Source of the DNA: Aquimarina spinulae
Lineage (GTDB): Bacteria; Bacteroidota; Bacteroidia; Flavobacteriales; Flavobacteriaceae
Reading direction: 5' to 3'
NCBI RefSeq assembly: GCF_943373825.1
Contig: NZ_CALSBP010000001.1
Coordinates: 744,001-808,000 of the forward strand
Length of the DNA stretch: 64,000 nt
This document shows, piece by piece, positions 1-7,955 of the stretch; within the stretch, counting starts at the first letter, position 1; each line of letters opens with the position of its first letter. The notes beneath the pieces were generated by a model. The model saw nothing but the letters and a program-made list of their open reading frames with translations, was not told the origin of the DNA and did no database searches. The position numbers and the translations under genes were made by a program.

Positions 1-2
1 CA

Positions 3-203
3 GATTTTAAAGGTAAAGGTTTAGGAAGAAAAATTATCTCACACTGTTTAGAAGAGATAGACAAAGACGCAAATATACATAATATTGAGGTTTGGACTTC
101 GCAGCTTGCATATCAATTTTATGCAAAATTTGGATTAAAAACGTACCATATCGAAGAACATTATTGGGGAAAGGATTTACATCTCTATAAAATGAAAACG
201 TAA
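3..203 (+). CDS. GNAT-family N-acetyltransferase, C-terminal fragment (partial)
   Basis: The reading frame is open from the left edge and ends at a TAA; 66 residues are visible. The start of the fragment carries a G-K-G-L-G-R pattern typical of the acetyl-CoA pyrophosphate-binding loop (motif A) of GNAT enzymes. It is followed by a Y-x-F-Y-x-K-F-G-L segment typical of motif B near the C-terminus of this fold. The substrate cannot be judged because the N-terminal half lies outside the window. No close downstream partner: the next gene runs the opposite way. Confidence 0.7.
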   Translation, partial: DFKGKGLGRKIISHCLEEIDKDANIHNIEVWTSQLAYQFYAKFGLKTYHIEEHYWGKDLHLYKMKT

Positions 204-367
204 CCGTTGATAAAACTCCTTTCTTTAAGAGGAATTAGTAAATCATTAAAAGATAACCAATCCATAATTAACTTGGGAGTGAAAAATGTCTTAATAAAAT
301 ACCTTAGGAACAATTTAGAGAACTTGTACTGTTGCTTATTTTGCGAATTGAAATAAATAGTGCCATA

Positions 368-1126
368 TCAAGTTTCTGATCCGATTAATTTCGGAAGGTA
401 CTTTAATGCTTCTTTGTCACGACTTTTAAAATAGGTATATGCATGTTCGGGTAACCAATGCTTGTCGACAAAATCTATAAATATGGGAAGCAAATGATTC
501 CTGTATTGTTTCACTTCTATTTCTTTACCAGTTGGTAATCGATGAAGATACGTTTTAAATTCACGATTATATTGTGGGAACTTTTTTTCAAGATGTTTTT
601 CAAAATGAAGAGAAACACTAATGTCGGGTCTTATTTCTTTACCATCTAAAGCTTTGTTGGGTAATATATAACCTTCTTGTTCAAACCGTCCATATAACCT
701 AATAAAAAGTTCGCTTAATATCGAAAAATAGCCAGAAGATATACGATCCCAATTGTCATTAAACCGAATTACAAAATTGGGTATTTCTAGCCGCTTTGTA
801 GTGTAATATCCTCTAATACGTATTAGTGGTAAAACCTGATTAGTAACCCATTTTCTAAATTTTTTAGCACTGTTTGTTGTGCTTTTAAAAATTAAAGAAT
901 ACAAACCACTTTCAGAAATCAGGTTCGCATTTTTTTGAGTTCCATTATAAAATATTTCGGTAGCAAAACGTTCTTCTATATCCAGTGTACTCCAAACTTC
1001 ATCTGGATTCCCTAACTCCAGTACTTTCACTACTTCATCAACAATAAACCAAATTTGATTATTGATTTCTACAGACGTTAGCTGCTGAAAATAATTAGTT
1101 TCTTTTTTTACGATTTCTGATTTCAT
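368..1126 (-). CDS. Bro-N domain protein of phage type
   Basis: I start this protein at the internal Met (MKSEIVKK), because the upstream 12-residue extension is not typical of the family; it is then 252 residues long. Roughly residues 15-110 match the Bro-N/antirepressor fold: W-F-x-V-D-E-V predicted strand-helix, a LISESGLYSLIFKS segment, then F-R-K-W-V-x-x-x-V-L-P-x-I-R. This pattern is common in phage and virus DNA-binding antirepressors. The C-terminal part (about 125-245) resembles the P63C-type domain found after Bro-N in phage proteins, but that is tentative. It stands alone, with no other phage genes nearby, so it is either a remnant or a domesticated regulator. Confidence 0.7.
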   Translation of the reverse strand: MKSEIVKKETNYFQQLTSVEINNQIWFIVDEVVKVLELGNPDEVWSTLDIEERFATEIFYNGTQKNANLISESGLYSLIFKSTTNSAKKFRKWVTNQVLPLIRIRGYYTTKRLEIPNFVIRFNDNWDRISSGYFSILSELFIRLYGRFEQEGYILPNKALDGKEIRPDISVSLHFEKHLEKKFPQYNREFKTYLHRLPTGKEIEVKQYRNHLLPIFIDFVDKHWLPEHAYTYFKSRDKEALKYLPKLIGSET

Positions 1127-1291
1127 TACTGTGGTTTTCCAGAGAAATAAAAATAATAGCATATATCGTATCTCACAATGATAATTGTCAGATTTTGAAA
1201 TCTTTAAATACTATCATTACACCAAACTTATGAGTGAGTTTTAAAAAGTACTCTAATGACATTGGTCATATTAAAAGAGAAGTGTAGTCTT

Positions 1292-1299
1292 TATATTTG
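1292..1299 (+). promoter_or_regulatory. Putative -7 promoter element (TATATTTG)
   Basis: The octamer matches the Bacteroidota -7 consensus TAnnTTTG and lies 24 bp upstream of the small membrane protein gene at 1324. I see no TTG at the normal -33 distance, so this is moderate evidence only. Confidence 0.4.
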
Positions 1300-1323
1300 A
1301 GATGGATCATATAAAGGTTTATT

Positions 1324-1710
1324 ATGGACACATCTATATTTTTAGCAAAATTTTGGGGTTGGTATTTGATTATGTTTTTCTTCATATTGAGTTTTAACCC
1401 CAATAGGATTAAACAGATTTTTGAGGACCTGAAGGATCAGAAATTCGTAATTATAACTTCATTTATTGCAATTATTGTGGGATTACTCAATATCCTTTTT
1501 CATAATATATGGGAACCAAACTGGAAATTTATCATTACCGCCATAGGTTGGATTTCATTAGGTATGGGGTTGTTGCTGTTTGTCTTTCCGAAAGGAACCG
1601 CCAAATGGTTAGAATTTATCAATATAAAATTGGTGCAAGTGCTATACGTACTACTGTTTTTAATGGGGATTCTTTTGTTGAATGCAGGATACGAACTGGT
1701 TCCGTATTAA
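1324..1710 (+). CDS. Small four-helix membrane protein, unknown function
   Basis: 128 residues with about four hydrophobic segments (roughly residues 10-28, 40-62, 68-88 and 100-125) and almost no soluble loops. The gene lies 27 bp upstream of a membrane-anchored flavodoxin-like protein on the same strand, so the two are probably co-transcribed. I do not recognise a family. The start is supported by a preceding -7-like element. A role linked to the neighbouring flavodoxin-like proteins is possible but unproven. Confidence 0.6.
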   Translation: MDTSIFLAKFWGWYLIMFFFILSFNPNRIKQIFEDLKDQKFVIITSFIAIIVGLLNILFHNIWEPNWKFIITAIGWISLGMGLLLFVFPKGTAKWLEFINIKLVQVLYVLLFLMGILLLNAGYELVPY

Positions 1711-1737
1711 TCTTTTTAAAAAACATAATTACTGATA

Positions 1738-2337
1738 ATGAAAAGAAGAAAAAGGATGATGACGAATATTCTGGTAATATTGGGATTAACATTGATTGTT
1801 TGGATAGTGCTTACGGTCATTGTAGGTAAAAAAGGACCAGAAAAAATTGCTATCGTAGGGGCAGCTAATAGTGATCAGAAGGCACTTATCGTTTACGACC
1901 CTGATCCGATTTATAATCTTGATGAAAAGGTAAGCAAATCATTTGCAGAAGGTCTGTTAGAGAGGGGGTGGGGATCAAAAGTGGTTACGGTAGCTGCTGC
2001 CAAAAAATTTGAGAAAGAGCTTTTTGATTTATATGTATTCTGTGCGAATACTTATAATTGGGCTCCTGATAAAGCAATTCGTGATCATATAAAAAATATT
2101 GATTATTTACAGGGAAAGGATGTAGTTGCGATCACTTTAGGTAGTGGGTCTACAAAAAGATCTCAACGTTTGCTAGAAGAGTCCATCAAACAAAAAGAAG
2201 CCATACTTATTGATTCAAGAACATTTTGGTTGATGAAACCCAATACCGAATCAAAAACAAAAAGATCAAATAGTAAAATTGCTGTAGAAATGGCAAATAA
2301 TTTTGGAAAAGAAATAGCCGAAAGAATTAAAAATTAG
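1738..2337 (+). CDS. Membrane-anchored flavodoxin-like protein
   Basis: 199 residues. The N-terminus is basic and followed by one hydrophobic helix (about residues 8-30), so the protein is probably anchored to the inner membrane. The rest has the order of a flavodoxin-like fold: a strand KALIVYDP, then a helix rich in S-F-A-E-G-L, a strand DLYVFCANTYNW and a strand DVVAITLGSG. The first strand is not followed by the canonical T/S-rich FMN phosphate loop (DPDPIYN instead), so cofactor binding is uncertain. It probably forms a unit with the membrane protein just upstream. Confidence 0.6.
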   Translation: MKRRKRMMTNILVILGLTLIVWIVLTVIVGKKGPEKIAIVGAANSDQKALIVYDPDPIYNLDEKVSKSFAEGLLERGWGSKVVTVAAAKKFEKELFDLYVFCANTYNWAPDKAIRDHIKNIDYLQGKDVVAITLGSGSTKRSQRLLEESIKQKEAILIDSRTFWLMKPNTESKTKRSNSKIAVEMANNFGKEIAERIKN

Positions 2338-2458
2338 CCTAAAATAGTCATGGTTTTTTGCTACTAGATTTATAATTAGATAGATATTATTTTTCTGTTT
2401 TTACAGTTTCCAAATTTAAGTTGCTTTTCAAATAATTCTTATAAAAAATAGTACTGTA

Positions 2459-2992
2459 ATGAAAACTCTAATCGTTTACTTTTCCTTTTCTGGAAACAAT
2501 GAATTATTGGCCAAAGATCTAGCCAAAGACCTAGGAGCCGATCTGTTGCAAATCACCGAATCCAAAAAACGAGGTATGTTCGGGATTATGTTGAATATGT
2601 TATTTAATCGTTTTCCTAAGATCAATGAACTGGACATCTTATGGAACGACTATCGCCATGTCATTTTGATAGCTCCCATCTGGAACTATATCATAGCGCA
2701 TCCGATGAAAACCTTCATCAAAAAAAATAAAGAGTATCTCAAAAACTATTCATTTATAACGCTGTGTTCTGGGCGTGATACACAAAAAGAAAAGATTGCA
2801 GCTCAATTAGAAAAATTGGCAGGCCATGAACCTAAAGCAATCATAGAATTCGAGACACGAACATTTATTACCCGAGAACAAGAGAGTAAAGGCGCTTATA
2901 AAGTAACTAAAGAAGATCTAACAAGATTTAAAAAAACAGCTGCTTATCATAACTTTTTAGAAACATATGTAGCCAAAAAAGAAACCATATAG
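2459..2992 (+). CDS. Flavodoxin-family protein
   Basis: 177 residues, cytoplasmic. The N-terminus (KTLIVYFSFSGNNE) is the classical flavodoxin first strand and FMN phosphate loop. The segment around residues 68-80 (HVILIAPIWNYI) matches the second flavin-contacting loop, with a tryptophan stacking position, as in flavodoxin-like NADPH-FMN oxidoreductases and FldA-like proteins of Bacteroidota. This is a second flavodoxin-fold gene within 1 kb on the same strand, but the 121 bp gap suggests its own promoter. The electron partner is unknown. Confidence 0.75.
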   Translation: MKTLIVYFSFSGNNELLAKDLAKDLGADLLQITESKKRGMFGIMLNMLFNRFPKINELDILWNDYRHVILIAPIWNYIIAHPMKTFIKKNKEYLKNYSFITLCSGRDTQKEKIAAQLEKLAGHEPKAIIEFETRTFITREQESKGAYKVTKEDLTRFKKTAAYHNFLETYVAKKETI

Positions 2993-3077
2993 ACGATGTG
3001 CGGAAGAGGCGAGTCATAATTATATGGTATTGTTTGCAAAGGTATGAATACAGAAAGAACAGTAACAATTCTATACA

Positions 3078-3749
3078 ATGGGATATGATATTGATTTATA
3101 TAAAATTAGCATAGATGGTTATAAGAAGATCTTACAAACCACACACCTTATTCCCAGCTGGAAGGTGCTGAAAGAGAATATAGATTACCTTAATACTATT
3201 AAAAAACACGGTATTTGTAACTTGAAAGAACTGCAGCAAAGACTGAAGAAAAAAGATCATCTTCTTGATTTTTCGAGACAAAGTGGTTTATCAGAACAGT
3301 ATCTTAATGTCCTTCGAAGAATGATCAATGGGTATCTTCGAAAACCCAATAGAATTAAAGATTTTCCTGAAACCTCGGCAGATGTTGTATTAAAATTAGA
3401 AAAAATTGGGATTAAGCACACACGCCATTTATTTGATAAAATCGTTACCCTAGATGGCAGGGCTTTATTTTCTAAACAAGTAAATATTAGTGATGAAGAA
3501 ATTTTGAGACTAACCAAATTAACTGATTTGTCCAGAATTCGATGGGTGAATCATACTTTCGCTTATGTCTTGTATGAAGCAGGTTTTGATACCGTCAAAA
3601 AAGTGGCAAATGCCAATCCCAACCAATTATATAAAAAAATAACAGCATTAAATGCAGAAAGAAAGTTTTATCCAGCTCATATTGGTTTAAATGATATGAA
3701 AATGCTTGTAGAATGTGCAGAAATGTTACCTCCTGATATTGAATATTAA
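3078..3749 (+). CDS. DUF4332-like helix-hairpin-helix protein
   Basis: 223 residues, no signal peptide. Two similar halves carry helical segments with K-L-E-K-I-G-I-K-H-T and Y-E-A-G-F-D-T-V-K-K-V-A patterns, as in DUF4332 proteins, whose repeats resemble helix-hairpin-helix modules. That similarity hints at nucleic acid or protein binding, but no function is known to me. The following membrane protein gene begins within a few bases of the stop codon, so they may share a transcript. Confidence 0.55.
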   Translation: MGYDIDLYKISIDGYKKILQTTHLIPSWKVLKENIDYLNTIKKHGICNLKELQQRLKKKDHLLDFSRQSGLSEQYLNVLRRMINGYLRKPNRIKDFPETSADVVLKLEKIGIKHTRHLFDKIVTLDGRALFSKQVNISDEEILRLTKLTDLSRIRWVNHTFAYVLYEAGFDTVKKVANANPNQLYKKITALNAERKFYPAHIGLNDMKMLVECAEMLPPDIEY

Positions 3750-3753
3750 AAAA

Positions 3754-4215
3754 GTGAAAAGAGCAATTACAACATATATTTTAATGTTTTTGATACTGTT
3801 TCAGATGATTAGTGCTATCCCGGCAGGATGGTTAATGATTATTGATCCATCTGGAAACAAACTCGGACTGCCAATTGAAATACTTCGGTACTCACCCTTT
3901 TCTAATTTTTTAATTCCGGGCCTGTTCCTATTCTTTGTTTTAGGAATATTTCCGTTGATTGTCCTTTATGGGTTGGTGAGAAAAAATAAGTCGATAGTTT
4001 TAGAAAAAATTAATCTTTATAAAAATTATCATTGGTCCTGGACCTTTTCATATTATGTAGGAGTATTGATTGTATTGTGGATCAATATGCAATTATTATT
4101 CATAAAAGAATTTCATATATATCACTTCATCTATTCTATATTAGGTATTGTTATCGTATTTGTAGTGCATTTACCAAGTACTAAAAAGAACTATTATAAA
4201 AATATTGATAGATAA
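3754..4215 (+). CDS. Small membrane protein, unknown function
   Basis: I prefer the GTG start at 3754, five bases after the upstream stop codon. The first ATG (3715) would overlap the previous gene by 35 bp with no sign of a leader, and ATG 3784 is an alternative. The product is about 153 residues with four hydrophobic segments, roughly at residues 5-25, 45-66, 85-108 and 115-138. The tail is basic. No family recognised. Confidence 0.5.
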   Translation: MKRAITTYILMFLILFQMISAIPAGWLMIIDPSGNKLGLPIEILRYSPFSNFLIPGLFLFFVLGIFPLIVLYGLVRKNKSIVLEKINLYKNYHWSWTFSYYVGVLIVLWINMQLLFIKEFHIYHFIYSILGIVIVFVVHLPSTKKNYYKNIDR

Positions 4216-4360
4216 TCAAATACTACCTCTACTTCTGGTAGAGTTTATCTTGTCGAGTTGTAACCTTTATTGAGACACAAGAATTAAGAATATTTATATA
4301 AATATAATATTTAACCTTGATCCAATTCTTGACAGTTTTTTTAAAGAGTATAGGAAATAA

Positions 4361-4395
4361 AAAAAGCCCATAAATATTATATTTATGGGCTTTTA
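4361..4395 (-). terminator. Rho-independent terminator of tRNA-Ser
   Basis: A stem of about 11 bp (AGCCCATAAAT with its complement) around a short AT loop is followed on the minus strand by a long T run. It lies 23 bp beyond the tRNA-Ser 3' end. Confidence 0.8.
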
Positions 4396-4417
4396 TAGGA
4401 ACTAAATAAATTCCTTG

Positions 4418-4502
4418 CGGAGAATGAGGGATTCGAACCCCCGGAGGTGTGACCCTCAACAGTTTTCAAGACTGCCGCATTCGACCACTCTGCCAATTCT
4501 CC
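4418..4502 (-). tRNA. tRNA-Ser (anticodon UGA)
   Basis: 85 nt with a perfect 7-bp acceptor stem (GGAGAAT/ATTCTCC), discriminator G, a long variable arm typical of serine tRNAs, and an anticodon loop CUUGAAA giving UGA. The T arm contains the GGTTCGAATCC sequence. CCA is not encoded. The terminator lies just downstream and a -7 element upstream. Confidence 0.95.
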
Positions 4503-4540
4503 AGTGTTTAGTCTCATCAGGTATTCCCTGAATGCGGGTG

Positions 4541-4548
4541 CAAATATA
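4541..4548 (-). promoter_or_regulatory. Promoter -7 element of tRNA-Ser (TATATTTG)
   Basis: On the minus strand TATATTTG lies 38 bp upstream of the tRNA and matches the Bacteroidota -7 consensus. It is followed by GCACCCG, exactly as at the tRNA-His promoter. No clear -33 TTTG is visible. Confidence 0.6.
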
Positions 4549-4673
4549 AAACCTTTTTTAATTCTAAAAAGAAAAATTTAAAATAATTTAAGAGATATTT
4601 TCTTTAAAGATGGTATTCCCTTAATCATATGAGATGAATTGAGTATATTGTGCTTTATTAATTAAATTATTAC

Positions 4674-5732
4674 ATGAAAAATACTATAATACTAGTTGGT
4701 TCATTTATAGTCTGTTGTTGTGGGACTTCACAAAATTCTACATCTACTAATCCAAAAATAGATTCACAGACTAGTGTAAATACAGAATTAACTGCAGTTA
4801 CTTATGCCGAAAGCATTACGGCCAAAGAATTAAAAGAATATTTATACGTTTTTGCAGGTGATGACTTCGAAGGACGAGATACAGGAGAACCTGGTCAGAA
4901 AAAAGCCGCAGAATATTTAAAAAAACAATACCAAAGAATGGGTATCCCTTCTCCTTTAGGAGGGGATGATTATTATCAGGAAATCCCGGAAAGTTATTTT
5001 AGAGGAGGTATTAAATCTTCAGAGAATGTATTGGCATTTATTGAAGGTACAGAAAAACCCGATGAGATTGTCGTGATTTCTGCGCATTATGATCATGTAG
5101 GAACCGATAAAGATGGTAATATTCATAATGGTGCCGATGATGATGGTTCTGGAACAGTAAGTATCTTAGAAATAGCAGATGCCTTTATGAAAGCAAAGAA
5201 AGATGGGAAGGGACCAAAGAGATCTATTTTGTTTTTACATGTTACAGGTGAGGAAAAAGGACTTTATGGATCAAAATTTTATACAGAGAACCCGGTTTTT
5301 CCTTTAGAAAATACAGTAACGGACCTCAATATCGATATGATAGGAAGAATTGATAAAAAACATGAGGGAGAAGATAAAAGCAACTATGTGTATTTGATCG
5401 GTAGTGATCGGTTAAGTACAGAATTACACAATATCAGCGAAAAAGTAAATACAGAACACACCAAATTGGACTTAGACTATACATATAATGCAGCAAATGA
5501 TCCAAATCGATTTTATTTTAGAAGTGATCATTACAATTTTGCAAAACATAATATTCCTATCATATTTTATTTTAATGGAGTACATGAGGATTATCATAAA
5601 CCAACCGATACACCAGATAAAATAGAATATGAACTCATGACTAAAAGAGCAAAGTTAGTATTTTATACCGCCTGGGAGGTAGCAAATAGAGCAGAGAGAA
5701 TTATTGTTGATGGTGCTAAAGAAGGTGAATAA
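4674..5732 (+). CDS. M28-family zinc metallopeptidase, lipoprotein
   Basis: 352 residues. A hydrophobic N-terminus ends in CCC-GTS near residue 14-16, suggesting a lipobox and export. The M28 di-zinc site is complete by eye: H138 in SAHYDHVG, bridging D155 in GADDDGSG, catalytic/ligand pair E193-E194 in TGEEKGLYGS, D221 in NIDMIGR, and H308 in DYHKPTDT. Family members are aminopeptidases that trim peptides outside the cytoplasm; the exact specificity cannot be told. The gene is monocistronic, ending before a strong shared terminator. Confidence 0.9.
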   Translation: MKNTIILVGSFIVCCCGTSQNSTSTNPKIDSQTSVNTELTAVTYAESITAKELKEYLYVFAGDDFEGRDTGEPGQKKAAEYLKKQYQRMGIPSPLGGDDYYQEIPESYFRGGIKSSENVLAFIEGTEKPDEIVVISAHYDHVGTDKDGNIHNGADDDGSGTVSILEIADAFMKAKKDGKGPKRSILFLHVTGEEKGLYGSKFYTENPVFPLENTVTDLNIDMIGRIDKKHEGEDKSNYVYLIGSDRLSTELHNISEKVNTEHTKLDLDYTYNAANDPNRFYFRSDHYNFAKHNIPIIFYFNGVHEDYHKPTDTPDKIEYELMTKRAKLVFYTAWEVANRAERIIVDGAKEGE

Positions 5733-5773
5733 TGAGATGTTAAAATAAAAACACAAACCTATATAATAAAATA

Positions 5774-5800
5774 AAAAAAGCCCTTGAAAAAGGGCTTTTT
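5774..5800. terminator. Bidirectional rho-independent terminator
   Basis: AAAGCCCT-TGAAA-AGGGCTTTTT gives a GC-containing stem with A and T runs on both sides. It can end transcription of the M28 peptidase on the plus strand and tRNA-His on the minus strand. Confidence 0.85.
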
Positions 5801-5810
5801 ACATTTTAGG

Positions 5811-5885
5811 GGTGGAAGACGGGATTCGAACCCGCGACCCTTGGTACCACAAACCAATGCTCTAACCAACTGAGCTACAACCACC
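5811..5885 (-). tRNA. tRNA-His (anticodon GUG)
   Basis: 75 nt including the encoded G-1 opposite discriminator C73, the identity pair of tRNA-His. The anticodon stem is TTGGT/ACCAA with loop TTGTGGT, giving GUG. D and T arms are regular. The acceptor stem GTGGTTG/CTTCCAC contains two adjacent U-U mismatches (5-68 and 6-67); see findings. CCA is not encoded. Confidence 0.93.
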
Positions 5886-5900
5886 ATTTAATTTCGGGTG

Positions 5901-5931
5901 CAAAAATAAAGTATTTCTACTTATCTACAAA
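5901..5931 (-). promoter_or_regulatory. Promoter of tRNA-His (TTTG, 19 bp, TATTTTTG)
   Basis: On the minus strand a -33 TTTG (5931-5928) is separated by 19 bp from TATTTTTG (5908-5901), an exact match to the Bacteroidota vegetative promoter arrangement. The -7 box is followed by GCACCCG, as at tRNA-Ser. Confidence 0.75.
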
Positions 5932-5943
5932 CATTTTTTTGAA

Positions 5944-6660
5944 TTAAATCAAATCAAAAATAGAATCGACTGCTACATAGCGTTCTACAGTATAGCCTTC
6001 GGCATGATGTACACCTATTATTCGTCCTAAATCGGCAGCACGATACTTTACGCTTTCAATAAAATTTTTACTTGAGATAGGAGTAACAGGCTCTTTACTA
6101 CCCGCATCATAAAATTGAGAGGTATATGCCATTACACTTTCTATCTTTTTGTCAATATAATTACTAATGTCAACTACAAAATCGGGCTCAATATTAGCCC
6201 ATTGAATATAGTGATACACTTGTTTTGGTCTCCAGGGATCTTGATTCACTCCATCAAAAGTAGTTTTAATTTTTTTTAATCCTGACAGAAAACAAGCGTC
6301 ACTAGCTAGCTTACTTCCTTTTCCATGATCTATATGGCGATCTGTAATTGCATTGCAAAGTACAATTTCGGGTTTATATTTTCTTATCTTTTTTATGATC
6401 TCTAATTGATGATCCTGATCATTTGTAAAAAAACCATCTTTAAATCCCAAATTTTCGCGGGTAGCAACTCCTAAGATTTTAGAAGCATTTTTTGCTTCCT
6501 GATCTCTAATTTCAGGAGTACCTCTTGTTCCCAGTTCTCCCCGAGTAAGATCCAGTATTCCAACTTTTTTACCTCTACTAACTTCTTTGGCTATGGTTCC
6601 TGAGCAACTTAGTTCTACATCATCAGGATGAGCTCCTATGGCTAGAATATCTAACTTCAT
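5944..6660 (-). CDS. bshB1: Bacillithiol biosynthesis deacetylase BshB1
   Basis: 238 residues, full length for BshB1, a PIG-L/LmbE-family zinc deacetylase that removes acetate from GlcNAc-malate in bacillithiol synthesis. The metal-binding motif AHPDDVE is at residues 15-21, and the second histidine motif (RHIDHGKGSKL) near residues 110-120. The C-terminal GVHHAEGY segment is also typical. It begins 3 bp after the stop codon of the upstream PLP enzyme and is almost certainly co-transcribed with it, which fits because bacillithiol contains cysteine. Confidence 0.9.
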   Translation of the reverse strand: MKLDILAIGAHPDDVELSCSGTIAKEVSRGKKVGILDLTRGELGTRGTPEIRDQEAKNASKILGVATRENLGFKDGFFTNDQDHQLEIIKKIRKYKPEIVLCNAITDRHIDHGKGSKLASDACFLSGLKKIKTTFDGVNQDPWRPKQVYHYIQWANIEPDFVVDISNYIDKKIESVMAYTSQFYDAGSKEPVTPISSKNFIESVKYRAADLGRIIGVHHAEGYTVERYVAVDSIFDLI

Positions 6661-6663
6661 ATT

Positions 6664-7833
6664 TTAATGTTCTAATTCTGGGACTTTTACTTTTTCTATG
6701 GCTTGTTGTATATCTTGCATTAAATCTTCTTTTTCTTCAATTCCTACGCTTAATCGTAATAACCCACCTTTAATTCCTTGTAAATTTCGTTCTTCTTCGG
6801 TGAGTAACGCATGTGAGGTAAGGGTAGGGGATAGTATAGTACTTTCAACCCCGGCAAGACTCATAGAGCTTTTAATTAGCTGTAATTCTTTTTGAAACTT
6901 ACTGGCATTTATACCTTCTTTTAATTCAAAAGATAACATACCACCATAACCTGTCATTTGTTTTTTAGCAATTTCATGGTCGGGGTGTGATTTCAACCCA
7001 GGATAATAGACCATAGCAATATCTTCATGCTTTTTAAGCCATTTAGCAAGCTTTAGCGCATTCTTATTTTGGCGTTGTACTCTAATGCCCAGTGTTTTTA
7101 TACTTCTCTCTAACATCCATACTGTAAAGTCACTTAAACTACCACCAAAATTTTTTGCAACCTGAAAGATCTGATCGATATTTTTCTCGGTAGAGATAAC
7201 AGCTCCTGCCAGAATATCACTATGACCTCCCAGGTATTTGGTAGCAGAGTGAATAACGATATCTATACCAAATAGAATGGGGTTTTGATTTACAGGAGAT
7301 GCAAAAGTGTTATCTATAATAGTAACAATATCATTTTCCTTTGCTAACTCTGCAATAGGTTTAATGTCAATAATTGTTAATAGAGGATTAGAAGGTGTTT
7401 CTATATAGATTACCTTAGTATTGGGTTGTATTTTTTGTTTAAAACCTTCTGGGGTTTGAGCATCTACATAAGAAAATTCTATACCATGCTTTTTAAATTC
7501 TTCATTAATAAGATTAGCAGTTCCCCCATAGAGTGTACGTTGTAAAACGATATGATCTCCTTTCTGTAAAAATGCAAATAGAGTAGTGCTTATCGCTGCC
7601 ATACCACTACCAAAAATCAGAGAAGATTCTCCTTTTTCGAGCTTAGCTATTTTTTTGCATAATGCTTCTTGATTGGGAGTGTTAAAATATCTGGGGTAAC
7701 GTTTTACATCTACACCTTCAAAAGCATAAGAGGTAGACATATATATTGGTGATATAGCTCCTTTAAATTGTTCATCTTTGATTTCGCCATGATGAGTGCA
7801 AATGGTATTAAACCCTATATTTTTTGTATCCAT
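6664..7833 (-). CDS. Trans-sulfuration PLP enzyme (cystathionine gamma-synthase/lyase family)
   Basis: 389 residues, typical for Cys/Met metabolism PLP enzymes. Recognisable parts are the substrate/PLP loop FGSGMAAIS near residue 80, YGGT in the stacking-tyrosine region, DNTFASP, and the PLP-lysine motif SATKYLGGHSD around residue 200. The C-terminal ESTILSP and LRLSVGIE motifs are also present. Members make or cleave cystathionine, homocysteine or methionine; sequence alone does not separate these here. Its position as first gene of an operon with bshB1 suggests a role in cysteine supply. Confidence 0.85.
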   Translation of the reverse strand: MDTKNIGFNTICTHHGEIKDEQFKGAISPIYMSTSYAFEGVDVKRYPRYFNTPNQEALCKKIAKLEKGESSLIFGSGMAAISTTLFAFLQKGDHIVLQRTLYGGTANLINEEFKKHGIEFSYVDAQTPEGFKQKIQPNTKVIYIETPSNPLLTIIDIKPIAELAKENDIVTIIDNTFASPVNQNPILFGIDIVIHSATKYLGGHSDILAGAVISTEKNIDQIFQVAKNFGGSLSDFTVWMLERSIKTLGIRVQRQNKNALKLAKWLKKHEDIAMVYYPGLKSHPDHEIAKKQMTGYGGMLSFELKEGINASKFQKELQLIKSSMSLAGVESTILSPTLTSHALLTEEERNLQGIKGGLLRLSVGIEEKEDLMQDIQQAIEKVKVPELEH

Positions 7834-7955
7834 AATGAGTGTAGTAAATCTTATAGTTATCGCATCTAAATTAAGATTTTCAGAAGAAATCAGATAAGAT
7901 TTAACAGATTAAATGTCGAATACAGTAGATTTTGTTTCACCCTTTTTTGACTGGG

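Noticed and set aside
368..4215. Prophage or integrative element in the first 4 kb
   Set aside because: Only one phage-type gene; no integrase, structural genes or direct repeats at the two tRNA genes were found.
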